Source: Candidatus Saccharibacteria bacterium UBA2952 (lineage in GTDB: Bacteria > Patescibacteriota > Saccharimonadia > Saccharimonadales > Saccharimonadaceae). From it: a stretch of 64,000 nt of DNA. Location of the stretch: assembly GCA_002348605.1 (NCBI GenBank), contig DEBQ01000007.1, positions 88,064 to 152,063 of the forward strand, read 5' to 3'. Made by a program: the position numbers and the translations under genes. Positions 52,166 through 60,630 of the stretch are shown here, piece by piece. The stretch's first letter is position 1. Every line of letters begins with the position of its first letter. The notes under the pieces are model-generated. The model was not told where the DNA came from. It worked only from the letters and a program-made list of their open reading frames with translations, and searched no databases.

Positions 52166-54355
52166 ATGCAAGACTATAAACTGGTCGTCGTTTCGAACCG
52201 TCTGCCGGTCAGTGTCGTAAAGCAGAACGGAAAGCTGGAGTATCATGCCAGTCCCGGCGGGCTTGCGACCGCAATGTCCTCACTTGAACAAGCTGATAAG
52301 ATTTGGGTCGGGTGGCCCGGAATCGCTTCTGATGACCTTACCGAGGCCGAAAAGTCCGAAATCCAAGCGGAACTTGCCAAGCAGAACTGCTTTGCTGTGT
52401 TTTTAACCGAACGGCAAGTCGAGCTGTTTTATGAAGGCTATTCGAACGATACATTGTGGCCGTTATTCCATTACTTCCAGTCGCTTTCACGTCACCACGA
52501 TGAGTACTGGGATGCATATAAGCGGGTCAACCAGTTATTCGCTGAGGCAGCAGCGAGTGTTACCGCCGACGGCGGCTCGGTATGGATTCATGACTACCAT
52601 TTGATGATGATGCCGAGTATGCTTCGAAACATCATGCCAGGAGCGACAATCGGGTTCTTTTTGCATATTCCCTTTCCTTCTTTCGAAATCTACCGACTGC
52701 TTCCCCAGCGGAAAGATATTTTGCGGGGACTTCTCGGCGCTGATCTTATTGGATTTCATGTGTACGACTATGCCCGGCACTTCCTTTCAAGCTGTTTACG
52801 CCTACTCGGGCTGAGCAGTCACCAAGGGTTACTTGAATATGAAGGCCGAACGGTAAAAACCGATGCATACCCTATTGGGATTGATTACGAGAAATTCCGC
52901 CGGACGTTAAACGAAGCCGCAACCAAGAAAGCAATTAGTGCGCTCGGTGAAACCTATAAAGGCATGAAGCTCGTCTTGTCGGTTGACCGGCTAGATTACA
53001 GCAAAGGGATTCCAGAACGTCTAGAAGCATTCAGAATACTACTACACGACTACCCGGAGTGGCGAGGAAAAGTCCGGTTACTTATGATAGCCGTGCCGTC
53101 TAGGACTGAGGTGAAAACGTATCAGACATTACGCGATACTATTGAGCAAACGGTTAGCCGTATTAACGGTGAATACGGTACGGTTGACTGGGCGCCGATT
53201 TCATACCAGTTCCAGAACCGCCCTTTCGAAGAAGTTGTGGCGCTGTATGCCTGTGCTGACGTAGCACTGGTCACGCCTATACGCGACGGTATGAACCTTG
53301 TCGCCAAAGAATACATCGCTTCCAAACAGGGGCGGCCAGGTGTTTTGATATTAAGTGAAATGACCGGTGCTATCGACGAGCTACCCGAAGCGATTAGCAT
53401 TAATCCTTCGAATACCCGTTCGGTCGCCGACGCCATGCGCGTCGCTCTCAGTATGAGCAAGCGTGAGCAAATGCGGCGACTTGGCGTCATGCAGCGCCGC
53501 CTGAAGTCATACACCGTACAGGCGTGGGGAGCGGACTTCATGAATGATCTGACCGCAGCGGGCGGTGAACGAGAGCAGCAGCACAAAAAGCGTATGAGCG
53601 CCGAGTCACGGAACGAACTTTTGCAGGCATACTCAACCGCCAAAGAGCGATTGATTATTTTAGACTACGACGGAACGTTAAAGGACTTTGTGTCTAGTCC
53701 GCGACCACTCATGGCGAAGCCGTCCATTAAGCTCCGACGTATGATCAAGCGTCTGGCAGAAAACGAAAAAAATCATATTGCTATTGTCAGCGGACGTCCA
53801 AAAAAAGCACTTGAGCGTTGGTTCCGCGGCATTGACCTGACCTTGGTTGCAGAGCACGGTGCCTGGACGCGGTATGACAGCAAATGGACGAACGTAGATG
53901 TTGAATTCGGTTCAATTAAGCGTCAGTTACGCCCGGTTTTACAAAAATACGTTTCGCGAACAGCGGGGTCTGAAATAGAAGAAAAGGACTACTCTATTGT
54001 TTGGCATTACCGAAACGTTGCGCCAGAACTAGCATATGTCCGCGCCGGCGAGATGAAACGGGAGCTCATTGACCTTATAGACCGTGAAGACATTGGCGTG
54101 TTCAGCGGTGACAAAGTTATTGAAATCAAACCGAACGAAATCAACAAGGGTTATGCAGCCAGTGAGCTCGAAGCGGTTTATCCGGCCGGGTTTGTGCTTG
54201 CCGCCGGAGACGACTACACAGACGAAGACATGTTCCGTGAACTTCCGCCCGAAAGCTACACAATCAAAGTCGGTCCTGGCGATACGAAAGCCAGATACCA
54301 GCTTTCGTCAGTCGATGACATGACAGCGCTTCTAGAAGAACTGTCACGACTGTAA
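52166..54355 (+). CDS. otsAB: Trehalose-6-phosphate synthase/phosphatase fusion
   Basis: A 729-residue bifunctional enzyme. Residues about 1-460 are GT20 TPS: 'VVVSNRLPV', 'HASPGGLATAMSSL', 'WIHDYHLMMMPSMLR', 'GFFLHIPFPSFEIYRLLP', 'TDAYPIGIDYEKF', 'SVDRLDYSKGIPERLEAF' and 'DGMNLVAKEYIASK'. From about 490 a HAD-type TPP domain: motif I 'LIILDYDGTLKDF', motif II region 'IAIVSGRPKKALERWF', and motif III/IV 'AAGDDYTDEDMFREL'. It makes trehalose from UDP-glucose and glucose-6-P for osmotic or desiccation protection. One continuous frame. A -10 TATACT lies just upstream. Confidence 0.96.
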   Translation: MQDYKLVVVSNRLPVSVVKQNGKLEYHASPGGLATAMSSLEQADKIWVGWPGIASDDLTEAEKSEIQAELAKQNCFAVFLTERQVELFYEGYSNDTLWPLFHYFQSLSRHHDEYWDAYKRVNQLFAEAAASVTADGGSVWIHDYHLMMMPSMLRNIMPGATIGFFLHIPFPSFEIYRLLPQRKDILRGLLGADLIGFHVYDYARHFLSSCLRLLGLSSHQGLLEYEGRTVKTDAYPIGIDYEKFRRTLNEAATKKAISALGETYKGMKLVLSVDRLDYSKGIPERLEAFRILLHDYPEWRGKVRLLMIAVPSRTEVKTYQTLRDTIEQTVSRINGEYGTVDWAPISYQFQNRPFEEVVALYACADVALVTPIRDGMNLVAKEYIASKQGRPGVLILSEMTGAIDELPEAISINPSNTRSVADAMRVALSMSKREQMRRLGVMQRRLKSYTVQAWGADFMNDLTAAGGEREQQHKKRMSAESRNELLQAYSTAKERLIILDYDGTLKDFVSSPRPLMAKPSIKLRRMIKRLAENEKNHIAIVSGRPKKALERWFRGIDLTLVAEHGAWTRYDSKWTNVDVEFGSIKRQLRPVLQKYVSRTAGSEIEEKDYSIVWHYRNVAPELAYVRAGEMKRELIDLIDREDIGVFSGDKVIEIKPNEINKGYAASELEAVYPAGFVLAAGDDYTDEDMFRELPPESYTIKVGPGDTKARYQLSSVDDMTALLEELSRL

Positions 54356-54357
54356 AA

Positions 54358-54388
54358 CAAAAACGCGGCTTCGAGAAACCGCGTTTTT
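54358..54388. terminator. Bidirectional terminator between otsAB and rplK
   Basis: AAAACGCGG pairs with CCGCGTTTT around a CTTCGAGAAA-type loop, flanked by A-run on one side and T-run on the other. It should stop both the plus-strand otsAB and the minus-strand rplK transcripts. Confidence 0.9.
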
Positions 54389-54404
54389 ATAAGCGTAGGC
54401 TTTC

Positions 54405-54830
54405 TTATTCTGTAACTTCGACGCCCATTGAACGTGCAGTACCGGCGATGACCTTGATACGACCTTCTTCGTCGATCGCGTTCAGTTGGTCTTTCTTCGC
54501 TTCGGCAATGGCAGCCAATTGCGCGCGGCTAATCTTGCCAACTTTTTCAGAATGCGGCTTGCCGCTTCCTTTTTTAATACCGACCGCTTCGCGGATCATA
54601 TCGTCAACGGGTTGACCAAGACTCTTCCAGTCAAAACTGCGGTCTTCATAGACCTTAACGTGAACGATGACGTCCTTGCCCATCAGGTCCTTGGTCGCGT
54701 CGTTGAACGGGTTAATGAAATCCATCATGTTCAGACCCCATTGACCAAGAATAGAACCAACTGGAGGTCCTGCGGTTGCACGACCAGCAGGAATACGTAG
54801 TTTTAGATTACCAATTACTTTCTTTGCCAT
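54405..54830 (-). CDS. rplK: Ribosomal protein L11
   Basis: A 141-residue protein. 'IPAGRATAGPPVGSILGQWGLNMMDFINPFND' is the N-terminal RNA-binding domain, where many L11 proteins have 'PAGKAtPaPPVGPALGqhGVNIM.FckaFN'; 'IKKGSGKPHSEKVGKISRAQLAAIAEAKKDQLNAIDEEGRIKVIAGTARSMGVEV' is the C-terminal domain. It lies in the secE-nusG-(ORF)-rplK run, but rplA, its usual partner, is 4 kb away. SD AAGGA upstream. Confidence 0.97.
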   Translation of the reverse strand: MAKKVIGNLKLRIPAGRATAGPPVGSILGQWGLNMMDFINPFNDATKDLMGKDVIVHVKVYEDRSFDWKSLGQPVDDMIREAVGIKKGSGKPHSEKVGKISRAQLAAIAEAKKDQLNAIDEEGRIKVIAGTARSMGVEVTE

Positions 54831-54926
54831 AATTTCCTTTTAGATTACTGCTATATAGTTGAAGCATTTAGCAGTGCGTAACAAACTTATTTTAACAGAT
54901 TAGCTACCGTAGGCCAAGCGTAAGCG

Positions 54927-55154
54927 CTATTCGCCCTGCGCAGCGATACGGATGACGGCGCCGCCTTGTTCACGGACGACATCTTCGCTAGCTCGAGTTC
55001 TGTTGCCTTCGCGGATTTCTTCAAGCAAAGCATCGTATGCTTGACGCTTTTTCGCAAGCACCTCTGCTGCTTTTTCCGGAGATATAAGCGGCAAGTGTTG
55101 ACCGATCATTGCTGAGTCTTCAGGCGAAATGAGCGAAGAATGCGAACTTTCCAT
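54927..55154 (-). CDS. Small protein between nusG and rplK
   Basis: A 75-residue acidic protein, not recognised. MESSHSSLISPEDSAMIGQH then 'LPLISPEKAAEVLAKKRQAYDALLEEIREGNRTRASEDVVREQGG'; it is largely helical, without Cys or membrane segment. It starts 5 bases after the nusG stop and ends about 96 bases before the rplK start, so it is part of the operon. The reading frame and position make it likely real, but no family match is visible. Confidence 0.6.
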   Translation of the reverse strand: MESSHSSLISPEDSAMIGQHLPLISPEKAAEVLAKKRQAYDALLEEIREGNRTRASEDVVREQGGAVIRIAAQGE

Positions 55155-55159
55155 ATCGG

Positions 55160-55705
55160 CTACACTTTCTTGACCTGAAGAGCGTCAAGCTCGACCGGTG
55201 TATCGCGACCGAACATGCTAACCATAACGCGGATCTTGCCTTTTACAGCATCAATCTCAGAGATAGCACCGTCGAAGCCCTTGAACGGCCCATCGGTGAT
55301 TGATACAACTTCGCCTGGAGTAAAGTCGATATGGTGCTTCGGGTCTTCGACACCCATACGCTTCTTAATCTTGCTGATTTCGTTGTCAGATACGGGAGTA
55401 GGTTCGGTGCCGCTTCCTACAAAACCAGTCACGCCTGGAGTGTTACGAACGATGTACCAAGTTTCGTCGGTTAGCTTCATTTCAACCAGCACATAGCCCT
55501 GGAAAATCTTGCTTTCAACAACCTTGCGCTTGCCGTTCTTAATTTGGATCTGCTTTTCTTTTGGTACCATGACGTCGAAAATCTTGTCAGCCATGTCGAC
55601 AGCGTTAATACGCTGGCGAATACTGTCGGCGACTTTTTCTTCATAGCCGCTGTACGTATGTACGGCGTACCATTGTCGGGTAGAATCGTAACGGTTTTTA
55701 CTCAT
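55160..55705 (-). CDS. nusG: Transcription termination/antitermination factor NusG
   Basis: A 181-residue protein. NGN domain: 'QWYAVHTYSGYEEKVADSIRQRI', 'VPKEKQIQIKNGKRKVVESKIFQGYVLVEM' and 'TWYIVRNTPGVTGFVGSG'. KOW domain at the C-terminus: 'FTPGEVVSITDGPFKGFDGAISEIDAVKGKIRVMVSMFGRDTPVELDALQV'. It links RNA polymerase to Rho or the ribosome. Standard secE-nusG order is kept, with 14 bases between the genes. Confidence 0.97.
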   Translation of the reverse strand: MSKNRYDSTRQWYAVHTYSGYEEKVADSIRQRINAVDMADKIFDVMVPKEKQIQIKNGKRKVVESKIFQGYVLVEMKLTDETWYIVRNTPGVTGFVGSGTEPTPVSDNEISKIKKRMGVEDPKHHIDFTPGEVVSITDGPFKGFDGAISEIDAVKGKIRVMVSMFGRDTPVELDALQVKKV

Positions 55706-55719
55706 TTGTTCTTGCTTCC

Positions 55720-56043
55720 TTATCTCAAAATTTGTTCAAATACGAATTTAAATCCGGCGTCGAGCAGCGTAATGAAAACGACGAAAAACGCCGAAAACAT
55801 CAGGACTGCGAGCGTTAGTCCCCATGTGGCACGACGAGTTGGCCAGTGAACTTGGCGAAGCTCGACCCATGCGCCTTTGAAGTAGCCGCCGACACGGCCA
55901 AGAATGCCGTACGAGCGTTTAGTACGAGGAGCGGTTTTTACTTGGGCCGCTTTTTTTGCCACAGACGCAGACTTTGGCTTTTTAGCTGGCTTCGTGTCGT
56001 CACTGGCACTAATGCGAGTTACTTTGGTCTTTTCGTCGCTCAC
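55720..56043 (-). CDS. secE: Protein translocase subunit SecE
   Basis: A 107-residue protein. The first 50 residues are Lys/Ala/Thr-rich and cytoplasmic, then the SecE amphipathic helix 'GRVGGYFKGAWVELRQVHWPTRRATW' and one transmembrane helix 'TLAVLMFSAFFVVFITLLDAGFKFVF'. It is a single-helix SecE like Gram-positive types but with a longer N-terminal tail. I start it at GTG 56043, with GGGAGAG 6 bases upstream; the TTG at 56058 overlaps that site. It stabilises SecY. First gene of secE-nusG. Confidence 0.92.
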   Translation of the reverse strand: MSDEKTKVTRISASDDTKPAKKPKSASVAKKAAQVKTAPRTKRSYGILGRVGGYFKGAWVELRQVHWPTRRATWGLTLAVLMFSAFFVVFITLLDAGFKFVFEQILR

Positions 56044-56122
56044 TCGTTTCTCTCCCAATTTAAAAGTCTGCTTGCTTGCAGACTGTCAATACCATGATAG
56101 CGCATACAGGGGTCAGCGTCAA

Positions 56123-56131
56123 TGGTACAAT
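56123..56131 (+). promoter_or_regulatory. Extended -10 promoter TGGTACAAT, leaderless GTG start
   Basis: TGGTACAAT ends 6 bases before GTG at 56138, which opens an uninterrupted glycosyltransferase frame; the motif settles which start is used. Confidence 0.65.
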
Positions 56132-56137
56132 ACGAAT

Positions 56138-57280
56138 GTGCTTACTGTTTTCTTACTTGTACTCTCTACGATTGCTTCTGTAACTCTGCTACTTCGTACT
56201 GCATGGGCACTTAACAGGTTTGCGTACCGGCCCTTGGAACCACTGCCTATCAAGGACGACGATATTCCAAGCGTTTCGATCTGTATTGCCGCAAGGAACG
56301 AAACACACGCGCTTGCCCAGTGCCTAGAGCGGGTACTGAAAAGTGATTACCCAAAGTTGGAAATTCTTGTACTCGACGATAGCAGTAATGACGATACGTC
56401 GCTTATTATCAAATCGTTCGCTGGGGCTGGGGTACGGTTTATCGCCGGCTCTTCTTTGCCTGACGGCTGGCTAGGAAAAAACCACGCTTACCAGACATTA
56501 ATCGACGAAGCGAGTGGCGAATATATTTTATTTCTCGACGTCGATACGTCTATTCGTTCCGATTCAGTAACTAAGCTCATGCGTCAGCTGCTTGCCAACA
56601 AGCGTTCCATGCTTTCAGTTCTGCCGCGCCGCGAAGACAGTTACCACGCCAGCGCCCTGTTTGGTACGATGCGCTACCACTGGGAGCTGCTTCTTGCCAG
56701 TCGCAAAAGCCCGCCCGCCTCGAGTGCGCTTTGGATGGTCGAACGCCGTAAACTTGACGAGTTAGGGGTAGGCCTAAAGAACTACGGTTACTCAGTCCGG
56801 CCAGAACGTCATCTTGCCCGTCAGCTTCAGCGCCAGCGCCTGTATTGGTATTTAATTGGTACACGGGAGTTAGGCGTTGGTATAGAAAAACGTCTTACAT
56901 CACAAGAAGAAACAGCCATACGGCTATATTACCCAGCCAGTGGGAGGAATTTTGGCCTATGGCTGGCGTGCGTTCTGTTCTTATGCTTTATTTTTCTTCC
57001 GTTTGCAATAAACGCCTGGTCAATAATGGATACGGTGACATTTGTGTGGTCGCTCACAGTAGTCGTTATATCGTACGGAACATTCTTTCTTTACACCTTC
57101 AGGACCTATGGTGGTCCAGCCCGGGCCTTCAGGGCAATGATTTGGCCACTACTCATTATTCAAGAAATCATCTTGCTGATTATGAGTTTTGTTACCTACC
57201 GATTTGGCACGGTCACATGGAAAGGGCGTCCGGTTAACGCTCAGCCCAACAACCACGATGCGCTCAAAGTGAACGAATAG
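56138..57280 (+). CDS. GT2-family glycosyltransferase
   Basis: A 380-residue protein. A transmembrane helix opens it (residues 2-22), then the GT-A domain: 'SVSICIAARNETHALAQCLERVL', 'EILVLDDSSNDDTSLII', 'DGWLGKNHAYQTLIDEASGEYILFLDVDTSI' with the D-x-D near residue 130, ending in three C-terminal membrane helices. The W-L-G-K motif is typical of the HpnB/CrtQ-like group that glycosylates lipids such as hopanoids or carotenoid acids; a lipid acceptor is likely. GTG start set by the TGGTACAAT box; a longer upstream frame crosses the divergent secE gene. Confidence 0.85.
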   Translation: MLTVFLLVLSTIASVTLLLRTAWALNRFAYRPLEPLPIKDDDIPSVSICIAARNETHALAQCLERVLKSDYPKLEILVLDDSSNDDTSLIIKSFAGAGVRFIAGSSLPDGWLGKNHAYQTLIDEASGEYILFLDVDTSIRSDSVTKLMRQLLANKRSMLSVLPRREDSYHASALFGTMRYHWELLLASRKSPPASSALWMVERRKLDELGVGLKNYGYSVRPERHLARQLQRQRLYWYLIGTRELGVGIEKRLTSQEETAIRLYYPASGRNFGLWLACVLFLCFIFLPFAINAWSIMDTVTFVWSLTVVVISYGTFFLYTFRTYGGPARAFRAMIWPLLIIQEIILLIMSFVTYRFGTVTWKGRPVNAQPNNHDALKVNE

Positions 57281-57282
57281 TA

Positions 57283-58365
57283 TTAAGCGGACGGTAAGCT
57301 AAAACTGAACGTTGAGCCGTGGTTTAGACGACTTTTGAGCGTGATAGACGTTCCCATTTTTTTAGACAATTTACGCGCCACATACAATCCCAGTCCCGTT
57401 CCGCTCGTTTCGCGTGTACGGTAATCTTCGGAGCGGTAAAACTTATTAAATATCTTTGCTTGGTCGCTTTTACTTATGCCAATGCCAGTGTCGGTGACCT
57501 CGAACACCACCGTACCGGCTTTTTTGTGTATTTTGAGTGTTATATGGCCTTCGCGGGTGTATTTTATCGAATTGGTAATGAAGTTTTGTAGTAGCTCATG
57601 AAGGTAAAGCCGGCTCGCCATAACGTAGCCAAGCCTGGGGGTAAGCTCTAGGTTGAAGTGAAGACTGGCTTTTTCGGCCTCTGGGTGGTACTCCGCGAAC
57701 AAGTCGTGTGCCAGCTGGGCAACATCAATTCTTTCGGCCTCTGACGCCACGCCCCGCTCTGCACGAGACAAGGTGCTCAAATCGTTCACCATCTTCGCAA
57801 GGTAAATAACCTGTTCATGGGCTTCCTTTAAGCTGGCTTCCAGGGCTTTCTTGTCAGATACGTCACGTTCGACCATTAGCTGGGCGTTACTGATTGTCCC
57901 CTCGGCGACCGTGACGGGCGTGCGAAGTTCGTGGCTGACGACACTAATAAATTCGTCGCGTTCTTCTTCTAGGCTTTTAAGCCGCGTGACGTCGCGTGCG
58001 ATTAGAATATAACCCTGGCTCGTTCCTAGAGGGTCTGTTTTTGAGTAGCTGCTTCTAATAGGCGCGTATGTCAGTTCGAGGCGCATGACGTCGTCGCCAG
58101 TCCGCATACGGAGTGAGTCATTAACGGTAACCACATGGACGTCTTTAATTTGGTCAAACAAGTCTACTTTTGCGCCCGTTTCATCTTCGAGCTTGAAGAC
58201 GTCGTTCAGGCGTTTTCCTTCAACGCTCGTATTGGTGTCCAGTAAATTAAGGCCAGCCGCGTTATACAGCCGTATTATACCCTTCATATCAATGCTAAAA
58301 ACCGCGTCAGCAAGGTTATTCACGATTGTAAGAATTTGCTCGTGATCAGATCCACCCGTTTTCAT
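57283..58365 (-). CDS. Soluble PAS-domain sensor histidine kinase
   Basis: A 360-residue kinase without transmembrane helices. A PAS domain spans about residues 8-120 ('VFSIDMKGIIRLYNAAGLNLL', 'GYILIARDVTRLKSLEEERDEF'). Phosphoacceptor helix 'FISVVSHELRTPVTVAEGTI', N box 'HELLQNFITNSIKYTREG', G1 'VFEVTDTGIGISKSDQAKIFNKFYRSE', G2 'GTGLGLYVARKLSKKMG'. The PAS may bind a cofactor or ligand inside the cell. No response regulator gene is adjacent, so it is an orphan; ATG 58365 follows TATAAT by 6 bases, a leaderless start. Confidence 0.93.
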   Translation of the reverse strand: MKTGGSDHEQILTIVNNLADAVFSIDMKGIIRLYNAAGLNLLDTNTSVEGKRLNDVFKLEDETGAKVDLFDQIKDVHVVTVNDSLRMRTGDDVMRLELTYAPIRSSYSKTDPLGTSQGYILIARDVTRLKSLEEERDEFISVVSHELRTPVTVAEGTISNAQLMVERDVSDKKALEASLKEAHEQVIYLAKMVNDLSTLSRAERGVASEAERIDVAQLAHDLFAEYHPEAEKASLHFNLELTPRLGYVMASRLYLHELLQNFITNSIKYTREGHITLKIHKKAGTVVFEVTDTGIGISKSDQAKIFNKFYRSEDYRTRETSGTGLGLYVARKLSKKMGTSITLKSRLNHGSTFSFSLPSA

Positions 58366-58381
58366 ACCGTCATTATACCGG

Positions 58382-59068
58382 TTAAATGCCCGGAGAATAA
58401 GCCTTAAGCTGTTTACGGTGTAGTTTGTAGTCTGGGTCTGCCTGCTCAACTTCGCTCCAAAACGCCGATGAATGGTTTAAATGCTTGGTGTGCGCTAGCT
58501 CGTGAATAAGCACGTAATCAATTAATTCGAACGGTAGATTCATAAGTGCGATATTTAGGCTTATCGCCTTTTTTTGGTTGCAGCTTCCCCATCGACTACT
58601 CGCGTGCGAAAAACGAAGCGCACTGAACTGAAAACCATGCGTGCTAGCTAAATATTCGATGCGGCGTGGTAAATAATGCTTAGCCTCACGACGAAGAATT
58701 GTTTGAACATGGGTTCGGACGGCACTTATTAGCTCGGCGCTCTCGGCTGACTCGCCTGGAGGAATAGTAACAATAAGCTGCTGGCCTGTTCGACGTATTG
58801 TCATAGAAGCGCCAGGGCGAAGGAGCAAGCTATGGCTTTTGCCAATCGACATACCGTCATATATTGTCAGCGCTGGACGAGTTTCGAGCAATCTGCGTAG
58901 TTGCGGCCGCGAGCCCGCGATCATGCGACGGACCATAAATAAAGGCGCGTAAGCTGGCACCGATATTCGCAGCGAACCGTTGGGCGCGACCGTCGCTCTC
59001 ATTGCTTTAGAACGCGAAGATCGCCTAACGGTGACTGGACCGAATTCTTTATCATCAATCTGAGGCAT
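58382..59068 (-). CDS. YgjP/WLM-type zinc metallopeptidase-like protein (DUF45)
   Basis: A 228-residue protein of the DUF45 (YgjP) family. 'RRIEYLASTHGFQFSALRFSHASSRWGSCNQKKAISLNIALMNLPFELIDYVLIHELAHTKHLNHS' contains the HELAH zinc motif and the downstream His, with the typical R-x-x-S-R-W-G-S-C segment. Relatives are putative metallopeptidases or UTP pyrophosphatase-related; catalysis is not proven. The gene starts only 4 bases after the upstream kinase-like gene ends, so they share a transcript. Confidence 0.92.
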   Translation of the reverse strand: MPQIDDKEFGPVTVRRSSRSKAMRATVAPNGSLRISVPAYAPLFMVRRMIAGSRPQLRRLLETRPALTIYDGMSIGKSHSLLLRPGASMTIRRTGQQLIVTIPPGESAESAELISAVRTHVQTILRREAKHYLPRRIEYLASTHGFQFSALRFSHASSRWGSCNQKKAISLNIALMNLPFELIDYVLIHELAHTKHLNHSSAFWSEVEQADPDYKLHRKQLKAYSPGI

Positions 59069-59072
59069 AGTG

Positions 59073-59624
59073 CTACCTAACGATAATCTGTCCGCGTGGG
59101 GGCTGATTGCGGTGCGGAGGTTCAGGTGTTTGGCGAGGACCGGAAAGTTTACGCAGTACGGCCTTAGCTTGGGTTGCGAACGTATGCTTTCCGCTTATCA
59201 CCAAAGCGTGTTCATTTTGGTGAGGAGGAGTGAATCGGCGCATGCGGTCGCGATATTCGTCGGCACTTATACGTGAAGTGCGATGTGAGCGGGCAATGGC
59301 TGTCTCAATATCAACCTGTACCCATACATACAGCGGCGCGTACCCAGCCTGTTTGAGTTGCCGTGTTAGGTCAACGCGCTCTGCCTTTGTAGGTAATGCC
59401 AGTTCGACTACGATTGACCGGCCAGTCTTTAACATCTCCTTCAGCATGCTTGTCATTAAAGCTTTGGCATCTGCTTCGTCTGAAACCGCGTGGTCAAACA
59501 TAGCCTGTTCAATAAACGGCGCGTTGAACGTGCTTGCAAATTTTTCGGCGAAAAACGTCTTACCACTTCCCTGTATGCCAATAACGATAATGGCGTGCGG
59601 CCGATCCAGCTGAAGAGACTTCAT
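59073..59624 (-). CDS. P-loop kinase-like ATPase
   Basis: A 183-residue small P-loop protein. Walker A 'IVIGIQGSGKTFFAEKF' is near residue 18. 'SIVVELALPTKAERVDLTRQLKQAGYAPLYVWVQVDIETAIARSHRTSR' matches polynucleotide-kinase or AAA-kinase-like folds, with an Arg-rich lid 'DEYRDRMRRFTPP'. The C-terminal tail 'GPRQTPEPPHRNQPPRGQ' is Pro/Arg-rich and likely disordered. It might phosphorylate a nucleic acid, nucleoside or small molecule; no adjacent enzyme shows which. It precedes the YgjP-like gene in one unit. Confidence 0.8.
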   Translation of the reverse strand: MKSLQLDRPHAIIVIGIQGSGKTFFAEKFASTFNAPFIEQAMFDHAVSDEADAKALMTSMLKEMLKTGRSIVVELALPTKAERVDLTRQLKQAGYAPLYVWVQVDIETAIARSHRTSRISADEYRDRMRRFTPPHQNEHALVISGKHTFATQAKAVLRKLSGPRQTPEPPHRNQPPRGQIIVR

Positions 59625-59658
59625 ATGAAGCTAGTATACCAAACTTGACAGATACCGT

Positions 59659-60441
59659 TTAGTAGTCTGTATCGTTGCCTAGATCAAGCAGTGTCTTAAC
59701 GAGTTCGTCGCGGCTCAGATGCGACGTTTCTATCTGGTTGTGCTGCGCAATGACATAGCCTTGGATAAGCTGCTTTAAGTATAGGGCGTCTTTTCGCCAG
59801 AAGTAGTCGATTTCATAGTGGTCAGTCGAGTTCATAACTCGGCTTGAAATAATAAGCGAGCCAAAAACCGGCCCGGTACTACATGCGACGTTTAACACGT
59901 CTTCAATGCGAATACTAATCACGCTCGACGTCCAAAAGAACGCACGTTTAGTAATTGTTACCTTTGTACGGTCGACGGTGACCGAGTCTGGGAACAAGTT
60001 CATTGGCAAAATAACAGTCTGGCAGCTAGCGAGCAGCTGGTGAGACTTTTTAACGATTTTCCGAAGTCCTTCTCGAGGGTCTAGTGTCTTCTGGTCACGC
60101 TCCTCGCTCTCGCGGATACCCTGTGACGCCTTGGCGCTGTCGCTTCCTGGTTGGTTTTCGTCGCTTTCAACACTTTTGTCGTTCCCCTGCGGAGCTTGAT
60201 CACGGCTTGTGGTTTCTGCGCTGTCAAATCGGCGCTGTCTTAGTCCACGATTGCCAAAAAGTACCCTGTCAGGGTGAAGAACTGACACGTCTTGCTTCAA
60301 AAATTCTTTAGTGACATCGTACGTCCTAGTTGCGAGACCACCCATTTTGCGGCTTTGTCGCATAAGGAGTTCGTAGGGGGTAATCCGTTGCTTGAAGTCG
60401 TCGGAAATAGGGGCTTTGTTTACTGATTCTTCATCGTCCAC
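59659..60441 (-). CDS. PH-like-domain hypothetical protein
   Basis: A 260-residue protein, function unknown. Residues about 1-120 are polar and partly disordered, rich in Asp, Ser, Gln. About 130-235 look like a bacterial PH domain: 'LFPDSVTVDRTKVTITKRAFFWTSSVISIRIEDVLNVACSTG' then 'SLIISSRVMNSTDHYEIDYFWRKDALYLKQLIQGYVIA'. It probably binds a lipid or protein partner. GTG 60441 is set by GGAGGA 7 bases upstream, with TATAAT farther up; the longer frame lacks such signals. Confidence 0.72.
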   Translation of the reverse strand: MDDEESVNKAPISDDFKQRITPYELLMRQSRKMGGLATRTYDVTKEFLKQDVSVLHPDRVLFGNRGLRQRRFDSAETTSRDQAPQGNDKSVESDENQPGSDSAKASQGIRESEERDQKTLDPREGLRKIVKKSHQLLASCQTVILPMNLFPDSVTVDRTKVTITKRAFFWTSSVISIRIEDVLNVACSTGPVFGSLIISSRVMNSTDHYEIDYFWRKDALYLKQLIQGYVIAQHNQIETSHLSRDELVKTLLDLGNDTDY

Positions 60442-60520
60442 GTCAGCGTCCTCCGATCTTGTGTTTGTATTATACCACTTCCGTAGTGGCATGTACAACT
60501 GCTTTCACACTAGTATAGGT

Positions 60521-60583
60521 ATGAAAACTGAAATTTTGCTGAACCTGGGATTTGGCATATTTGTAATAATCTTCACTTTGTAG
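60521..60583 (+). CDS. Possible 20-residue membrane peptide
   Basis: A short frame encodes MKTEILLNLGFGIFVIIFTL, one polar end and a hydrophobic stretch, followed by TAG. TATAGG lies directly before ATG, a possible leaderless start. Such short hydrophobic peptides occur by chance in AT-rich DNA, so this is speculative. It lies 48 bases upstream of the small membrane protein gene at 60631. Confidence 0.3.
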   Translation: MKTEILLNLGFGIFVIIFTL

Positions 60584-60630
60584 AGCACCTAATGGATATA
60601 CCATTGGTCTGTCACCTAACAAGGAGGAAT

